Assembly: GCA_019722365.1 (NCBI GenBank)
Contig: JADFUC010002221.1
Location: forward strand, 1-64,000
Reading direction: 5' to 3'
Source: Lithospermum erythrorhizon
Taxonomy: Eukaryota > Streptophyta > Magnoliopsida > Boraginales > Boraginaceae
Length of the DNA stretch: 64,000 bases
Both the position numbers and the translations under genes were made by a program. Positions 23,923 through 35,436 of this stretch are shown piece after piece; the stretch's first letter is position 1; each line of letters begins with the position of its first letter. The notes under the pieces were generated by a model that saw only the letters and a list, made by a program, of their open reading frames with translations, searched no databases and was not told the DNA's origin.

Positions 23923-24376
23923 TCCCTTAGGTTTTTTTTAATAGTCATTTTAGACTAAATTTTTGCTTCAAATACTTATCGCTTTTAAAGATAATAGATT
24001 ATACTTTTATATTTTCAGATTTTACTACTCCTTCCATTCCTAAAAAGATTTACGTTAATTTAATAGCTTACCTTTTTCAATTTTCAACTCAAAAAGAATC
24101 TCATTTAATATTTTCAAGATATTTTATTAACTCGATAATTTCATTCAAATCAAAGCTAGGGATGTCAATCAAGACAGAAATTGCTAACTATCCATGCAGC
24201 AAACTTACAATCTTTTATGATTTATGAAAGATTTTTATCTTTAAATTCTCAACAAAGCAATGATTTGGCCAAATTTAATCATTAATTCTACATTTTCAAC
24301 TTACCTTTTGATTAATTTTTCTTTTCCTTAATCTATGTTCAAGTAGCTAAAATGAAAAATAAAAAAAACGGAGAAA
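23923..24376. mobile_element. Stowaway-like MITE, possibly composite
   Basis: Left end CTCCCTTAGGTTTTTTTTAA with an interior TAGTCATTTTAG. The right end near 24376 reads, inverted, CTCCGTTTTTTTTATTTTTC. A second MITE terminus (ACTCCTTCCATTCCTAAAAA) starts inside it near 24027, suggesting that one element inserted in another. Confidence 0.5.
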
Positions 24377-26440
24377 ATATAGTCTATTTCTTTCCCAAAA
24401 AAAAGATTATCGATCTAGTACTTCCCGATTCATTTTAATAATCGTTTTCGCATTTCATAACAATCCTTAATTATCACTTATTCTTTAACTGTATTATGAC
24501 GATTATAAAAAATAGTATTATGAAAACACTTTTAAAGACAAATTCAGTATTATCAATTTTATGTTTACTAAATCAAGAAATAAAAAATAACTGATACTCA
24601 AAATTAGACATGAAGGAAAAATGTTAATTTAAGTGAATTGGATGAGTATAATTTTAAATTATGTCAACTAACGTAAGTTATACTCTAAATTCATATATAT
24701 AAAATTTTAATGTGTATGAAACCACATGAGTCATGGGTATATAAGTGACATCGAAAGGGGTAAATAATAAAAAGACTTAATATTAAAGAACATTAAAAAT
24801 ACTAGTATTTGATATATTTTCACCAAATAACATATAACATATACAAAAATATTTAATATTTTTCTAAGTTAATCATCAAAACTCAAATATAGACAATCTT
24901 TTTTAGATGAAACGAGTCTAGTTACTTTGAGAATTAACAATCTGATTCGCCATTTCAACGCTGCACGGCTGCCTGAACGCCTCGCCGCATGATTCAAATC
25001 CTGACCGCCACTACCGCTGGCCTGGTCGAAATGGAAATCCTCCTTAACGACACTCGCTGTGTCTATGATTGGGAATTTCAGATCGCTTATTATCACTCCT
25101 CGATCCAAATAATGGTCTCTGGTGGAGCGGCCGACCGACCACGGGACACATCGCCAATCGTTTCGCCCGCTCAAATAGCTGAAGTATCACTTAAAGATAT
25201 AACACTGTGAGTATTCCCAAATGATGCCAAGGTACCCATATTTACAGATAAGACACAGGCCAGGGCCGACGCAAGGTAATGACACGCCGTCTCTGATATT
25301 ACCGTTGATCGTCGATATGTACCGATTTTTACTTCAGATGCCGACACCCTTTTATAACCTAATACGTCTATAAATATATATAAATATTTTATGTCCATAT
25401 CACAATGGTTCTAGAAATCTACTAGGTTCGTTGCAAATCATCATCAATAATTTTTTTTTAAATTAGCAATGCTATATGTTACCGTAGTTTTAAATCATTC
25501 GGCCTTCTTCACTACATTTACCAATAAATTTACCATATGAGTAATTTTTCCACGGGAATCTAGCGACTCATTTCTAAGATTCTTTTTAATTCTATCACCA
25601 AATAATGATGGTAAGCCATCTATAAATCTTGCTTTCCAAAAATTGCTATTAGTTTCTGGAAGGTTTAAAACTCTTTGAGATATAATATTAGTTTCTGATT
25701 AGTTTTTAGGAATGGATTTCAATTTCATTTGATATATATATCTCCCTAATTCAATTATATTTATAGTAATTCTACAGTTTATAAATAAATATCAATTATC
25801 GATTTAAATAAAAAAAAACTCTTTGAAGAAAAACATCCTTATACCATCCAAAAGATGCAAGAGTTGGACACCAAAGATTTTATAATACAGTATTAATACT
25901 ACGTATTATCATAATTTGATTTCTTGTAAAATGTTTTCATTCTTTCAAGCATTTCTATTCCTTATTCTTAGCTTTCCAATAGATGCATATTGATCAAATA
26001 TTTTATTTGAGTCATATGGAAAAAATCAATATCAATTGACATAGATTGATTAGTATTATCAATCTGCAAACTACATAAATCAATATCAATGAACTAAAAC
26101 TATGATCTTGAATATTGATTGGCAAAATGATAAATGAAACACATATTTTAATTAGTAGTCAAAGAAAGTTAATGAACAAAGATGTTATAGAACTAAATTT
26201 CAAACTCCACAAGGCACCCCCCTCGCCACACAACCAGCACCACCAAGGACGGACCTACACTAACACTAGGGTATTCACATACCTATATAAAAAATATAGC
26301 TTATATAGTTGAGTTTTAATAGTTCTACAAAGATCCCTTTACCGTAATTTGCCCCACCATTTTCTTTTTTGCTCTTGTTCACTTTTGTTCTCTCCAAAGT
26401 ATCATAACTTAAAAACCCATGTCAATTTTTATATTTCGAA
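24377..26440. other. intergenic region with a GC-richer island at 24940-25350
   Basis: Mostly AT-rich sequence with partial MITE ends (for example TACTTCCCGATTCATTTTAA near 24418). 24940-25350 has markedly higher GC and supports open frames on both strands (24869-25174 and 25171-25398 minus; 24989-25210 plus). None of their translations resembles a family I know. It could be an eroded exon, a captured gene fragment or a transposon remnant. Confidence 0.4.
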
Positions 26441-26873
26441 TGTATTTAAAACGTAATATCCATGTCAAATACCGAATCCTTCCTAAGTCCACCACCATCC
26501 TCATCCATTCCTCTTAGAAAAACGGAAAGACCAACACAGTATCATATAATGAAGCATCACAGCAGAAAGAATCTCGCAATGACAATAATGAATCCAGTTC
26601 ACTAATGCAACTGTGATCGATGCAATCATGAGAAAAGGGACGAGTAAGAACACAGAAAGAAAGTAGAGACTGAAGATAATGACCAAGGCAAATAGGCAAT
26701 TACTAACTTTCCCAGAAGCAGTTCGGGCAGGACGACCTTGTATTGCTGATTGCCCCATGATTCTTTAACTGAGCACTACTCCTTTTAACCTTATCATTTC
26801 TCATTCAGAAAACTTCTCCGAACCCATGACTACAGGAAGGTGTTTGATGGCACATGAACTATAAGATCTATAA
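26440..26873 (-). other. probable 3' UTR of the RPRD-like gene
   Basis: Sequence downstream of the RPRD stop on the same strand, less AT-rich than the intergenic DNA beyond. It contains an 85-codon open frame (26758-26501) with two hydrophobic stretches but no recognised family; I treat it as untranslated. Confidence 0.4.
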
Positions 26874-29800
26874 TTACTGCGGATGATGTGGATGAGAATA
26901 GTATACCATTCCAGGGGTCTGGGTAGGAGGTAAAGGCTGGAAACCAGGAGCTGGTGATTGTTGAGAGAAATGCATTGGTAGCTGCTGCTGGTTCAATGCA
27001 AGAGATGGTTGATGACTGACAATAAGTTGTTGCTGCTGAGGTGGCTGCAAGTGATGCTGCTGGGGGAAAGGCATCATAGTGCTGCCGATCATATATGGTC
27101 CAGGTGGTCCTGGTGGAAAGGGGGAAATACCACTACCATACTGATATGAGCTCACCATTCCACCTGTAACTGACTGCAAGAATTGCTGAGAAGTTGGAAT
27201 TGGTACGGAATGGTACTGAGGTTGAGAGTTGTTTGCTACTTGAACCCCTGGCAAGTTCAGTTGAGGCAATTGATAAGGGTTGTTCATAGGCTGAGAGTCA
27301 ATTGGTTGAGATGGCACTGAAACATTGACATCTGACGATGCTTTCTCTTGTTTTATCGTTGAATTGTTGGCTGGAACCAGAGGAAAAGCAGTGGTTGTGG
27401 AAGATTTGGTCACACCAGCAGTTTTAGCCTCCTCAGCAGCAAATGTTGATAGAACAGACGTCATAATATACTGAGAGGAGGTTGAAGCTGCAAGCTTATC
27501 AGCAACTTCAGCTGCAATTGTTGCAGCAGTTTTCTTTGTTGTTTGGCATCCTGCCACATAATTTTCGTCATCAAGGCATTTCCTCAAGTTTCCAGCTTCA
27601 TCTGCCTGAGTTTGTGCTACCTGAAAACAGATTAGATATACAAGCATCATCAGAAGTCCGAAATATGTACTTAACAAGATTCTTGGCCCCTACAGGTCTA
27701 AAGAGATCAGGTAATAACAAATCACATATGAATGGTTAGCAAAATTAAAGGGCAAAACACATATGAAAAGTGATATCTATGGAATCTAAATGCAGATTCT
27801 TCATGTCTATTTCCATTGATGATACTTAAAAGGTGGCAACACATTTCTGTGCCAAAGTATTAATCATAACAACATGACAGTTATCCCCATGCCTCTGAAG
27901 AGGCTCCCGCCAAAGTATTAGCATGTTCTTGTCCATAATATTACAAGTATCTGCATAATTACAGTTACTACAACATCCTTCAAAGCTGTTTGTGCCAATT
28001 AGAACTACCCACAGCAGGAGTATTTTAAAAAACTCTTTGCCACATCAAATTGGCACAAACAGCGTTTCGCGAAGGTCCTTAGCGACGAAGCTCCAAAAGC
28101 TATAACAGTATAGCGGTAGTTTTTCGGAGTTTCATATATGACGTATATATACACAAAATTTGAAATACATGTGATCATTTAGTTCAATTCTTAATTGTTT
28201 ATAACATTAAAGAACATCCTACTACAATTCAAAAGAAAAACGTGCATAAATAAAGACTATAACCACATAAAACAAATTATTAAATCACAATAAGATTATC
28301 ATGGATAAAATTATTAAAACAGATATAAAAACACAGATTATAAAATTGTATAAAATAAAAATATACTCACTCCGTTTCAAAATAGATGATTGTTTAGATG
28401 AAAAGTGTTTTATTAAGGGATGGTGAAAAGCTATATATTGGGATTGTAAAAAACTGCATTGGGATTGTAAAAAGTTATATTAAAAATGCAAATAATCAAC
28501 TATTGTGAAAAATTAAATTTTTTCTAGATGATCAATGTATTTTGAGACAGGGAGTACCATAAAGCAAAAAACAGGTCAAAATTCTTCGTTGATTATAAAA
28601 TTAAAGAACATCCAACTACAATTTAAAAGACAACCGTGCATAATTAATTAAAATAAAAACTCATAAAAAGCCCACCTCAAAATGCACACATCGGGTCGAG
28701 TAAAAGCGAGATCTACCCGCTAAAAGTCAAAATCCTTTTCACATAAATCAAACGCATATACCAGCATAAAAAATAAAATAAAAACCCCACTTCAATAATT
28801 CACATAAAGAGTAGATTAAATTGATCTTACTTTGGAAAGATTCAATCTTTATTACTCATAAAAGAAAAAAAGCAGAGATCTACCCAAAAATATAAATCAC
28901 CGAGAAGCTTTGAATTGGGATGATCTTTGGAAGATGTGCTTTGATTTGGGATTAGGAGGTTGCGAAATGGAGAAGAAAGGCAGGGAAAAATGGACTTGAG
29001 AAAGGGTGACTTTTTTGAGAATGAAAGCCTTTAAATAGTGTAAATATCGGACTTCCTAAAGCGCTATAGCGCTACGCTACTGCCGTATAGCTGTCGATAA
29101 GCGGCGCAACAATTTGTAGAGCTAAAGTACCTTTGACAGCGCTGGCGATAAGCGCCCAGCTATTAACAATTTTGTTCACCGCGCCCATTATATATCTCGA
29201 TACTTTTACACTCCGGCAAAAAGGGATATTTCCAAGGGATATTTCGTAGAATATTTCACTTTTATCTTTCTTCAATATCAATAACATACCTAAAATATGG
29301 TCTGTCATGTCAAAATGATAAGAAAAGTATCACCCCATTTCTTTGTGAGACTCAAACTTAAGATCTCAAAAACTGCTATTTTTTACACCAAGCCAAATCC
29401 GATTCTCTATTAAATTTTAGTTCACTAGAAGCAGGACCAAAGTAGTACAAGTTGCACTTAAAATTTAAATGAACAGTTTACCACCTCAAATCAGTTCTAA
29501 TCTGAAATTCCGGAAAAAAAAACAATGGATGAAATGGTACCTGGATTTGGGTGCGGACATTCTCAAGCTCGGACTCCTGAAACATACAAAAATATGTTAG
29601 AATTAAAAGGCAATGCAAACCCCAAATTGGAAGAACCAAGTTGGTCCAGCAACAAATATTCAACCTGTTCATGCAGTGCCTCTTGTAACTGAGATACAAG
29701 AGCCACCCTGTTTGCTTCAGAAACTTTAAGTTTCTCAATACTCTCCTTCAAGATATTCTCTTCATCCTCCAAATCTTTAGATAACGTTTTCCTTCTGGGA

Positions 29801-31976
29801 TCTTTGGCTGCGTGGGAAAAGAAAACGTTGTAAATGGTTCAGAGCTTTTAGAGCAATATTATAAGAGAGATCTATCAATTTGTAATCTGAGACGCTCCTA
29901 GATATTGTAGAAATAGACCACGACACATAGCTACCTTTTTGGAGTGCCACTTCAACATCCTTCTCCATTTTCTTGAAATTATGAACTGTTGTCTTGCATC
30001 TGCTCATTTCTTCATCTTCAGTGGGCAGATCACCACTGACCAGGTGAAATGCTGAGACTATTTTCTCAGCTGGGCCTCCAATTGACAATTTCTAAGATTC
30101 CAAGCCAATAAATCAACATTATCATGAGAACCGTATATACTCTAGCACTCTCCCTGGAGAGAGAATATATATAAGCTACTTACAGTTCTAATAGAGCGCG
30201 AGTCCCTTTTCGTTATTTTGATAGATCGAGAACGTTTTCTGTTAAATTCTAATGGCCCTGGTGTCTCTTCTCCGAGAATCACATTTTTAAGGCTCTTTGC
30301 ATGAGATCCAAACACCCTTCTTTGCTCCCATATATCAACCTGACATCATATGGTTATTCTTTAGTCAGTGACCACAATAAAACCTGGAGGGATTACCAAA
30401 CAGACAAAATGACACCCTGAACCCTTAAAGGATGAGAAATGAGACACACTTCATATTGTTGTTATCCCGTGTGTGAAATTTATTAAATGGGTGGGTCTGG
30501 GCCAAGGGAGCGAGATCACACTTTATAAGCCTAAGGAGGCATCATCTTAAAACCAATTGGTTATAAATGAATGAAGCCCAGGACCTTATTAATACACCCG
30601 GAAGGTCTTATGCAACCAATGTGGGACTGGGTCTCAATACCGTACATACACATTTTTAGATAAATTAGATCCCTACCCATTCTTTATTCCTCTTTTATAT
30701 TTTCTTCCTTCAGGTTTCTTCTGTTTGGACGAAGGTGAAAACAGCTAGGAGGGGGGCAGGAGAACTATATATAAAAAAAAAGCACTTACCAATCTAGACG
30801 CAACCTTCTTTCCACGCTCATCTCCTTTCTCATAAACCTCTTTAATTGCTGATGGAAGAACTTTCCAAAATGCAGTGACAAATTCATTTCCTTTACGTTT
30901 GCTATTTTGTAAGATATCGTTCGCAAGGTACAAAAGAGAGACTTTCAGAGTCTTCTCTGCACTCTGGAACTGTTTTTCCCATGTCTCAGCTACCTGTTCT
31001 GCTTTACTACGGTGGAATATGCACCAATGGGAGAGAGCTGCATAAAAAATGAGGTTATCCGCCTAGGGATGACTTATTGCACAACAGAGAATTATGTAAT
31101 TGGTAACACTTCATGAGAGCTCAATGACATCTATGAACTATAACTACGGAACTAGAGACAACCTAAAAGCAGCAAATACCGGTGACAACTGAAGAATTAA
31201 TCTATTAACCTAAATGATTCCCAATAGGAAAAAAGGAAAAATATGAGACTCAATGATCAGCTAACAAAAGCACATATCAATAAATTCTTAGAGAATTATG
31301 CAAACATTTTTAACAGGTAAATGGTATACATTCATAAAACTAACAGAACCTGGCAAACTGTTAATTGATATAGTTTTTGTTATACTTCTCCTGAAACTTT
31401 TTTCACATATAATTGTATTTGCTCCATCTATGGATTCATGTCCAATTCCAATAAAGAATGCGAGATCTGGCTGAAATAAGTCCCCATAAATTTGTCACAC
31501 GATTTAACCTACAATGTGGCTATAACATCAAGGAAATAGAAATATGCTAATAAGAGGAGGAATCTTGAAAGTCTTATAAACATAATCTTCACAACAGATG
31601 ATGGTGCTACTGAGATAGTAACAAAAGACTCCTAAAGAAATTGTATGTTTCCTTTAAATGGTGTGCAACCATTAATGTCTATAGATTATAGGAACTCGGT
31701 AAAGCTTTATAACACAAGACGAATTGATCCATTCAAGATGGATAGGAAATTGAAAAACAAAACCCGAACGGCCCAACCCAAATACCAGATAAAGCTTCAG
31801 AACATAACAATGATTGTTACACAATGCAAAACAATAACTAAAAGAAAGAATGTAGATACCAAATAAATGAATTTGAGTGAAATATAGAAAAAGAACATAC
31901 TTTCAATACACTGCTGAGTGTTGTTGAGCTTTGAGAGCTTGTCCCCAAGTATTTGTTCATTAAAAACACTATTCAT
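26874..31976 (-). CDS. RPRD1/Rtt103-like CID-domain protein (RNA polymerase II CTD binding)
   Basis: Exons (minus): 31901-31976, 30790-31037, 30184-30339, 29935-30091, 29665-29807, 29541-29576, 26874-27620. All junctions are GT-AG and in phase, giving 520 aa. Residues 1-133 form a CTD-interacting domain: MNSVFNEQILGDKLSKLNNT, then TLSHWCIFHRSKAEQVAETW, LLYLANDILQNSKRKG, FWKVLPSAI and VDIWEQRRVFG. Residues 160-275 are mostly helical and charged, like the coiled-coil CREPT/RPRD domain used for dimerisation. From about residue 340 it is Pro/Gln-rich with PPGPPGPY and poly-Gln, the usual plant C-terminal tail. Family members bind phosphorylated Pol II CTD heptads and assist CTD dephosphorylation and transcript termination in the nucleus. 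The start ATG is used instead of an upstream in-frame GTG at 31991. The 1.9-kb last intron contains a MITE, a perfect hairpin and GC-rich repeats. The 5' end faces the G2 transposon, about 0.66 kb away. Confidence 0.92.
27985..28063. repeat. perfect 16-bp inverted repeat, 47-bp loop
   Basis: GCTGTTTGTGCCAATT at 27985-28000 is repeated exactly in inverted orientation at 28048-28063 inside the last intron of the RPRD-like gene. In RNA it would form a 16-bp stem. Confidence 0.9.
28366..28554. mobile_element. Stowaway-type MITE, 189 bp, in RPRD intron
   Basis: Left end CTCACTCCGTTTCAAAATAG, right end inverted CTCCCTGTCTCAAAATACAT, TA duplication at 28364-28365 and 28555-28556. It contains a local tandem of 'ATTGGGATTGTAAAAA'. 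It lies in the last intron of the RPRD-like gene. Confidence 0.8.
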
Positions 31977-32639
31977 CCCCTCCTTTACCACTCAACTAAA
32001 GAGAGAAGTTTAATTCAAATAATAGCAAAAAACACTCAACTATAAGACCAACTAAATTCAAATATATACCAATCTTATAGCTCTAATTCTTCAACACAAT
32101 AAATTTATAACAAGAACTTGATGCTAAAAGCGGAACACCAAAAGGACTCTCAAACATACTCGATCCCAATGAAGAAACTCAAACTTTTTCACCAAGATTT
32201 GATTTTTCAAATCAAGAAACCAATTGGGTATCTTGAAAACTACTCAATTTAATCCAAAACTCAAAATTAACAAATGGGGTTTGGTTTTTAGAGCAGAAAC
32301 CATTCAAACCTAGCGGGGCAATGTGAAAAATCATGAAATGGACAAAATTTATAAAAAGGGGTTCATTAAATATAGTCAAAGTTTGAGGCTTTAAAAAGCA
32401 AACTCCAACTGCATTGAAGTCAAACTAAATACTTCTTCGCAACAATACAATTCAATAAAGTCAAAGTCAAACGTTACTAAGAGAAGAAATACATAAAAAT
32501 GTAGATGTTTATGAATGATATAAAGATGGAAACTTTTTGTAAATCAAAACACTAGAAATGTTTTATGGTATCTTAAAACTGGACAATTGATTTGGGAGAG
32601 AGAAACGACAACAAAAAGGAGGAGACTGTTGTTAGATTT
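31977..32639 (-). promoter_or_regulatory. upstream region of the RPRD-like gene
   Basis: About 660 bp between the RPRD start codon and the first G2-derived sequence. It presumably holds the 5' UTR and core promoter. I saw no certain TATA box or other site; it is AT-rich with A-rich tracts. Confidence 0.4.
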
Positions 32640-32735
32640 GTGATATTTCTGGTGTTGAGGATCGTGATGGCTACGAAGAGCCGACTTAGGGCGAGGTCGT
32701 TCTGATTTTAGTGTCGAGGCCCTAGGTTTTAGATT
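32640..32735 (+). repeat. 5' LTR stub and primer-binding site of G2
   Basis: 32653-32690 (GGTGTTGAGGATCGTGATGG...) aligns with the last bases of the 3' LTR at about 50975-51005 (GGTGTTCGGGATCATGATGA...). It is followed by GTCGTTCTGA, a degenerate LTR terminus, and TTTTAGTGTCGAGGCCCTAG (about 32706-32725), a degenerate TGGTATCAGAGCC primer site. Upstream sequence does not match the LTR, so about 2.2 kb of LTR is gone. Confidence 0.55.
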
Positions 32736-33059
32736 CTTTGAGTTATCACATTATTGGTTGTGTATTTATGCGAAGTTTCTTCGTTAAGTTGCTTTGGATT
32801 GTGTTTTTTAATTTGAAAGTCACGAGTCTTTCTTTTACATTCTAGCGTGGAAATTTGTGAGGGATGCTACGAGGTAGCCGTGGCGTGGCTCGTGTTGTTG
32901 TAAAGAGGTGCTGGGGTGGGCCAGGAGGAGGCGGGAGGTGGGACCCGGAGGCGGTGGCCGGTGAGGTAGAGGTATAGATGGCGATGAAGCCTTGATGTGG
33001 ACCCGATTAGGGTTCGGGAGTACATCAAGTTGATCATACTGTTGAGGATGAGGTAGACC

Positions 33060-34400
33060 TTGGAGAGAGTATTATGCGGAGGCCGGATGGTAGCGAGGGA
33101 GGTTGATTTTCCAGCGACTCTTTGTGATCGGTTTCTGAAGAGGGATCCTCCGAAGTTTCCGGGTGGTTCACCAGTTGAGGCTATAGAGTTTATCAGAGAT
33201 ATGAAGACTATCTTCGAGCCGATGGGTATCGAAGGTGAGCTGAGGGTGAAGTTCGCTACATATAGACTTCACGAGGGTGCTCGTGATTGGTGGGAGGAAT
33301 AAAGTACATGTTGTTGCCGATTAAGAGGACCATGTTTCTTGAGGCCAGTTTTGTAGAGCCTTTCGAGAGAACTATTGTTTGGATACTCATATGGCGGCGA
33401 TGGAGAGAGAGTTGATTTCTTTGACTCGAGAATGCAGTCGATTGGTGGAGGAGTATGAGAGGCAGTTTAGTGACATGTGTCGGTTACTTCCTGATGTACA
33501 CCCGACAGAGGCGAAGAAGATCATCAGATTTAGAGATGGATTGACATGGGAGATACGTCACCAGATTTCTTTGATGACATTTACTAGTTTCCATGCGGTG
33601 AGAAATGCGGCGCTGAAGATGGAGATGGAGTTGGCGGAACCTGAGGCGAGTGGGGTAAAGAGGAGTCGACCAGAGGCATTCAGTCCAGGTGGGTCTTCTA
33701 GTTCCAGATTCCAGAGGAACTTGAGCCGGCGAGTCGCCAGGGCGAGTTATTTCAGTGCTCCATCAGTTCGTCCGAGTTACTCCACTTGACTCATAGCATG
33801 ACGGATGCCCAGAATCTAAGTGGGTTTTGATTAGTATTTAAGGTTGGAGATGTTAATTTGTTTCGATGTGGTCAGGTTGGGCATAGGATGCAGTCTTAGG
33901 GAGAGGGGAGGCGATATGCTTTTATTGTCGGCGGCCGAGGCATGCTTGCGAAGGATTGTACCTAGTTTAGCGGGGAGGAGGAATGGCGAGTACTTCTGCG
34001 CTTGATTACGACATACCGAGGCGGTTATCAAAGGGCCGTGGTGGGCGTTTTGGAGGCCGTGGGAGCCGGGGGCCTTGGTGGAGGACCTTGAGGGGAGTGT
34101 GGGCTGGTAGCGGCCAGTGGTGTTGGGCCGAGGCCAATTCATGCCGTTACCCCATGAGGGAGACACGGGATGCTCACGGGGTGGTGACGGGTACTCTATT
34201 AACTGTGATATTGAAATTTAGAGTATTGTTTGATTCTCGAGCTACTCGGTCTTACACATTTCTTCTTCAGGTTTTGTTGTTGCCTTACCTTTATGTTGTG
34301 AGTCTTTGCATGGTTCACTTGATATTATGACACCAGTAGGAACGTCGGTTGAGGTCAGACAGGTATATAGGGATTGTCCTTTACAGATGCGTGTGGTGAG
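33060..34400 (+). pseudogene. G2 gag and start of protease
   Basis: Frames 33060-33302 and 33379-33789 contain Retrotrans_gag: FLKRDPPKFPGGSPVEAIEF, FEPMGIEGELRVKFATYRLH, GARDWWEE, then LTRECSRLVEEYERQFSDMC and FRDGLTWEIRHQI. A frameshift near 33303 separates them. A glycine/arginine-rich linker follows, then ILKFRVLFDSRATRSYTF (34210-34263), the aspartic protease DSGAT motif with Gly changed to Arg. The coding region stops at the C2 insertion. Confidence 0.8.
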
Positions 34401-34407
34401 TTGTTCT

Positions 34408-35421
34408 TGTTGGAAATCAATGAGAATTGATTCCATTTATTATACCCATTCGCGACAAATTGTATAGCGATTCATTTACCGAGTTGGGTTAAATGTGATT
34501 GCTCAGAACTTGAGTGTTCAACTTGAAAGTAATTGTATATTACTAGTGTGGGTTCATGATAATTTAATTGGTTATGGCCGATTGCTAGATCTTTTCGTTA
34601 ATCGTTATAATAATAGTAATTGGTCAATTATTATTATTATACAACTTACTGTCATGCGAGCCTAAGTCACACATCTGATGACGTTGAGTTATATTCATGT
34701 ATGAAATTAAGAGAACTTCTATAATTGAAATGTATTTCTGAAATTACAAAGGGATTCTACATTTATAGAATATCGATTGAACAAATAGAATCAATTAAAT
34801 AGTTATTTAATTGGTTCGAGTAATTTTAGTATTTATCAATAACTTGAAAGATTATTGATATTGACTCATTACTATTTAATTAAGCTAATTAAATAGTTCA
34901 ACTCATTAGCAACTCATTAGTGTCTTAACGAACTAATAGAGTTAACGAGTCAAGCTAATACTTAACGGGTTGCTTATCGGGTTTGTTTTAACCTAGCCCT
35001 ATATAAGTAAGCTTTAGGGTTTTTCATGACATAATAAGAATAATAATCTTTCATAAAAAAAACCTAATAGCCGCCCCCCCCCTTTAGCCGATTTCTCCCA
35101 AGAATTTTCTTGGGGTTTTTTTTTTTTGTTCAACCTTGTTTACTAGCATAAATCAGTTCTTGATTCAACCTCTCCTGGTGTGGATCAACTAGAGATATCA
35201 TATGATTGATATTACAACAAGGAGGCTGAAGGGAGATCAAATTCCGCGTTGTGAATTTGGGCGTGTGGAATTTTGGGTGAATTGCTCATTGCGTTGTAAG
35301 TACTTTCTATGGAATTACATATTGTAATTATATGTATTTTTAATAATGTAGTAAACACTTTAAGATCCCTGGATCTATGGATTTGTATTTATACTCATAT
35401 ATCCATAGAGTTTTTCCATCA
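34408..35421 (+). repeat. 5' LTR of copia element C2
   Basis: 1014 bp with TGTTGGAAA...TTTTCCATCA ends, collinear with 42301-43298. It contains poly-C (about 35073-35082) followed by poly-T (about 35118-35130), both also present with different lengths in the sister LTR. Confidence 0.88.
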
Positions 35422-35422
35422 G

Positions 35423-35436
35423 TGGCATCATGAGCC
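35423..35436 (+). other. primer-binding site of C2
   Basis: TGGCATCATGAGCC, two bases after the 5' LTR, is close to the TGGTATCAGAGCC complement of initiator Met-tRNA used by plant copia elements. Confidence 0.7.

Noticed and set aside
26501..26758. Minus-strand 85-codon frame with hydrophobic segments downstream of RPRD
   Set aside because: It lies in the probable 3' UTR, matches no family I know and has no separate promoter signal.
27482..27739. Plus-strand frame rich in Gln/Leu
   Set aside because: It is antisense to the Ala/Gln-coding last RPRD exon and partly in the adjacent intron.
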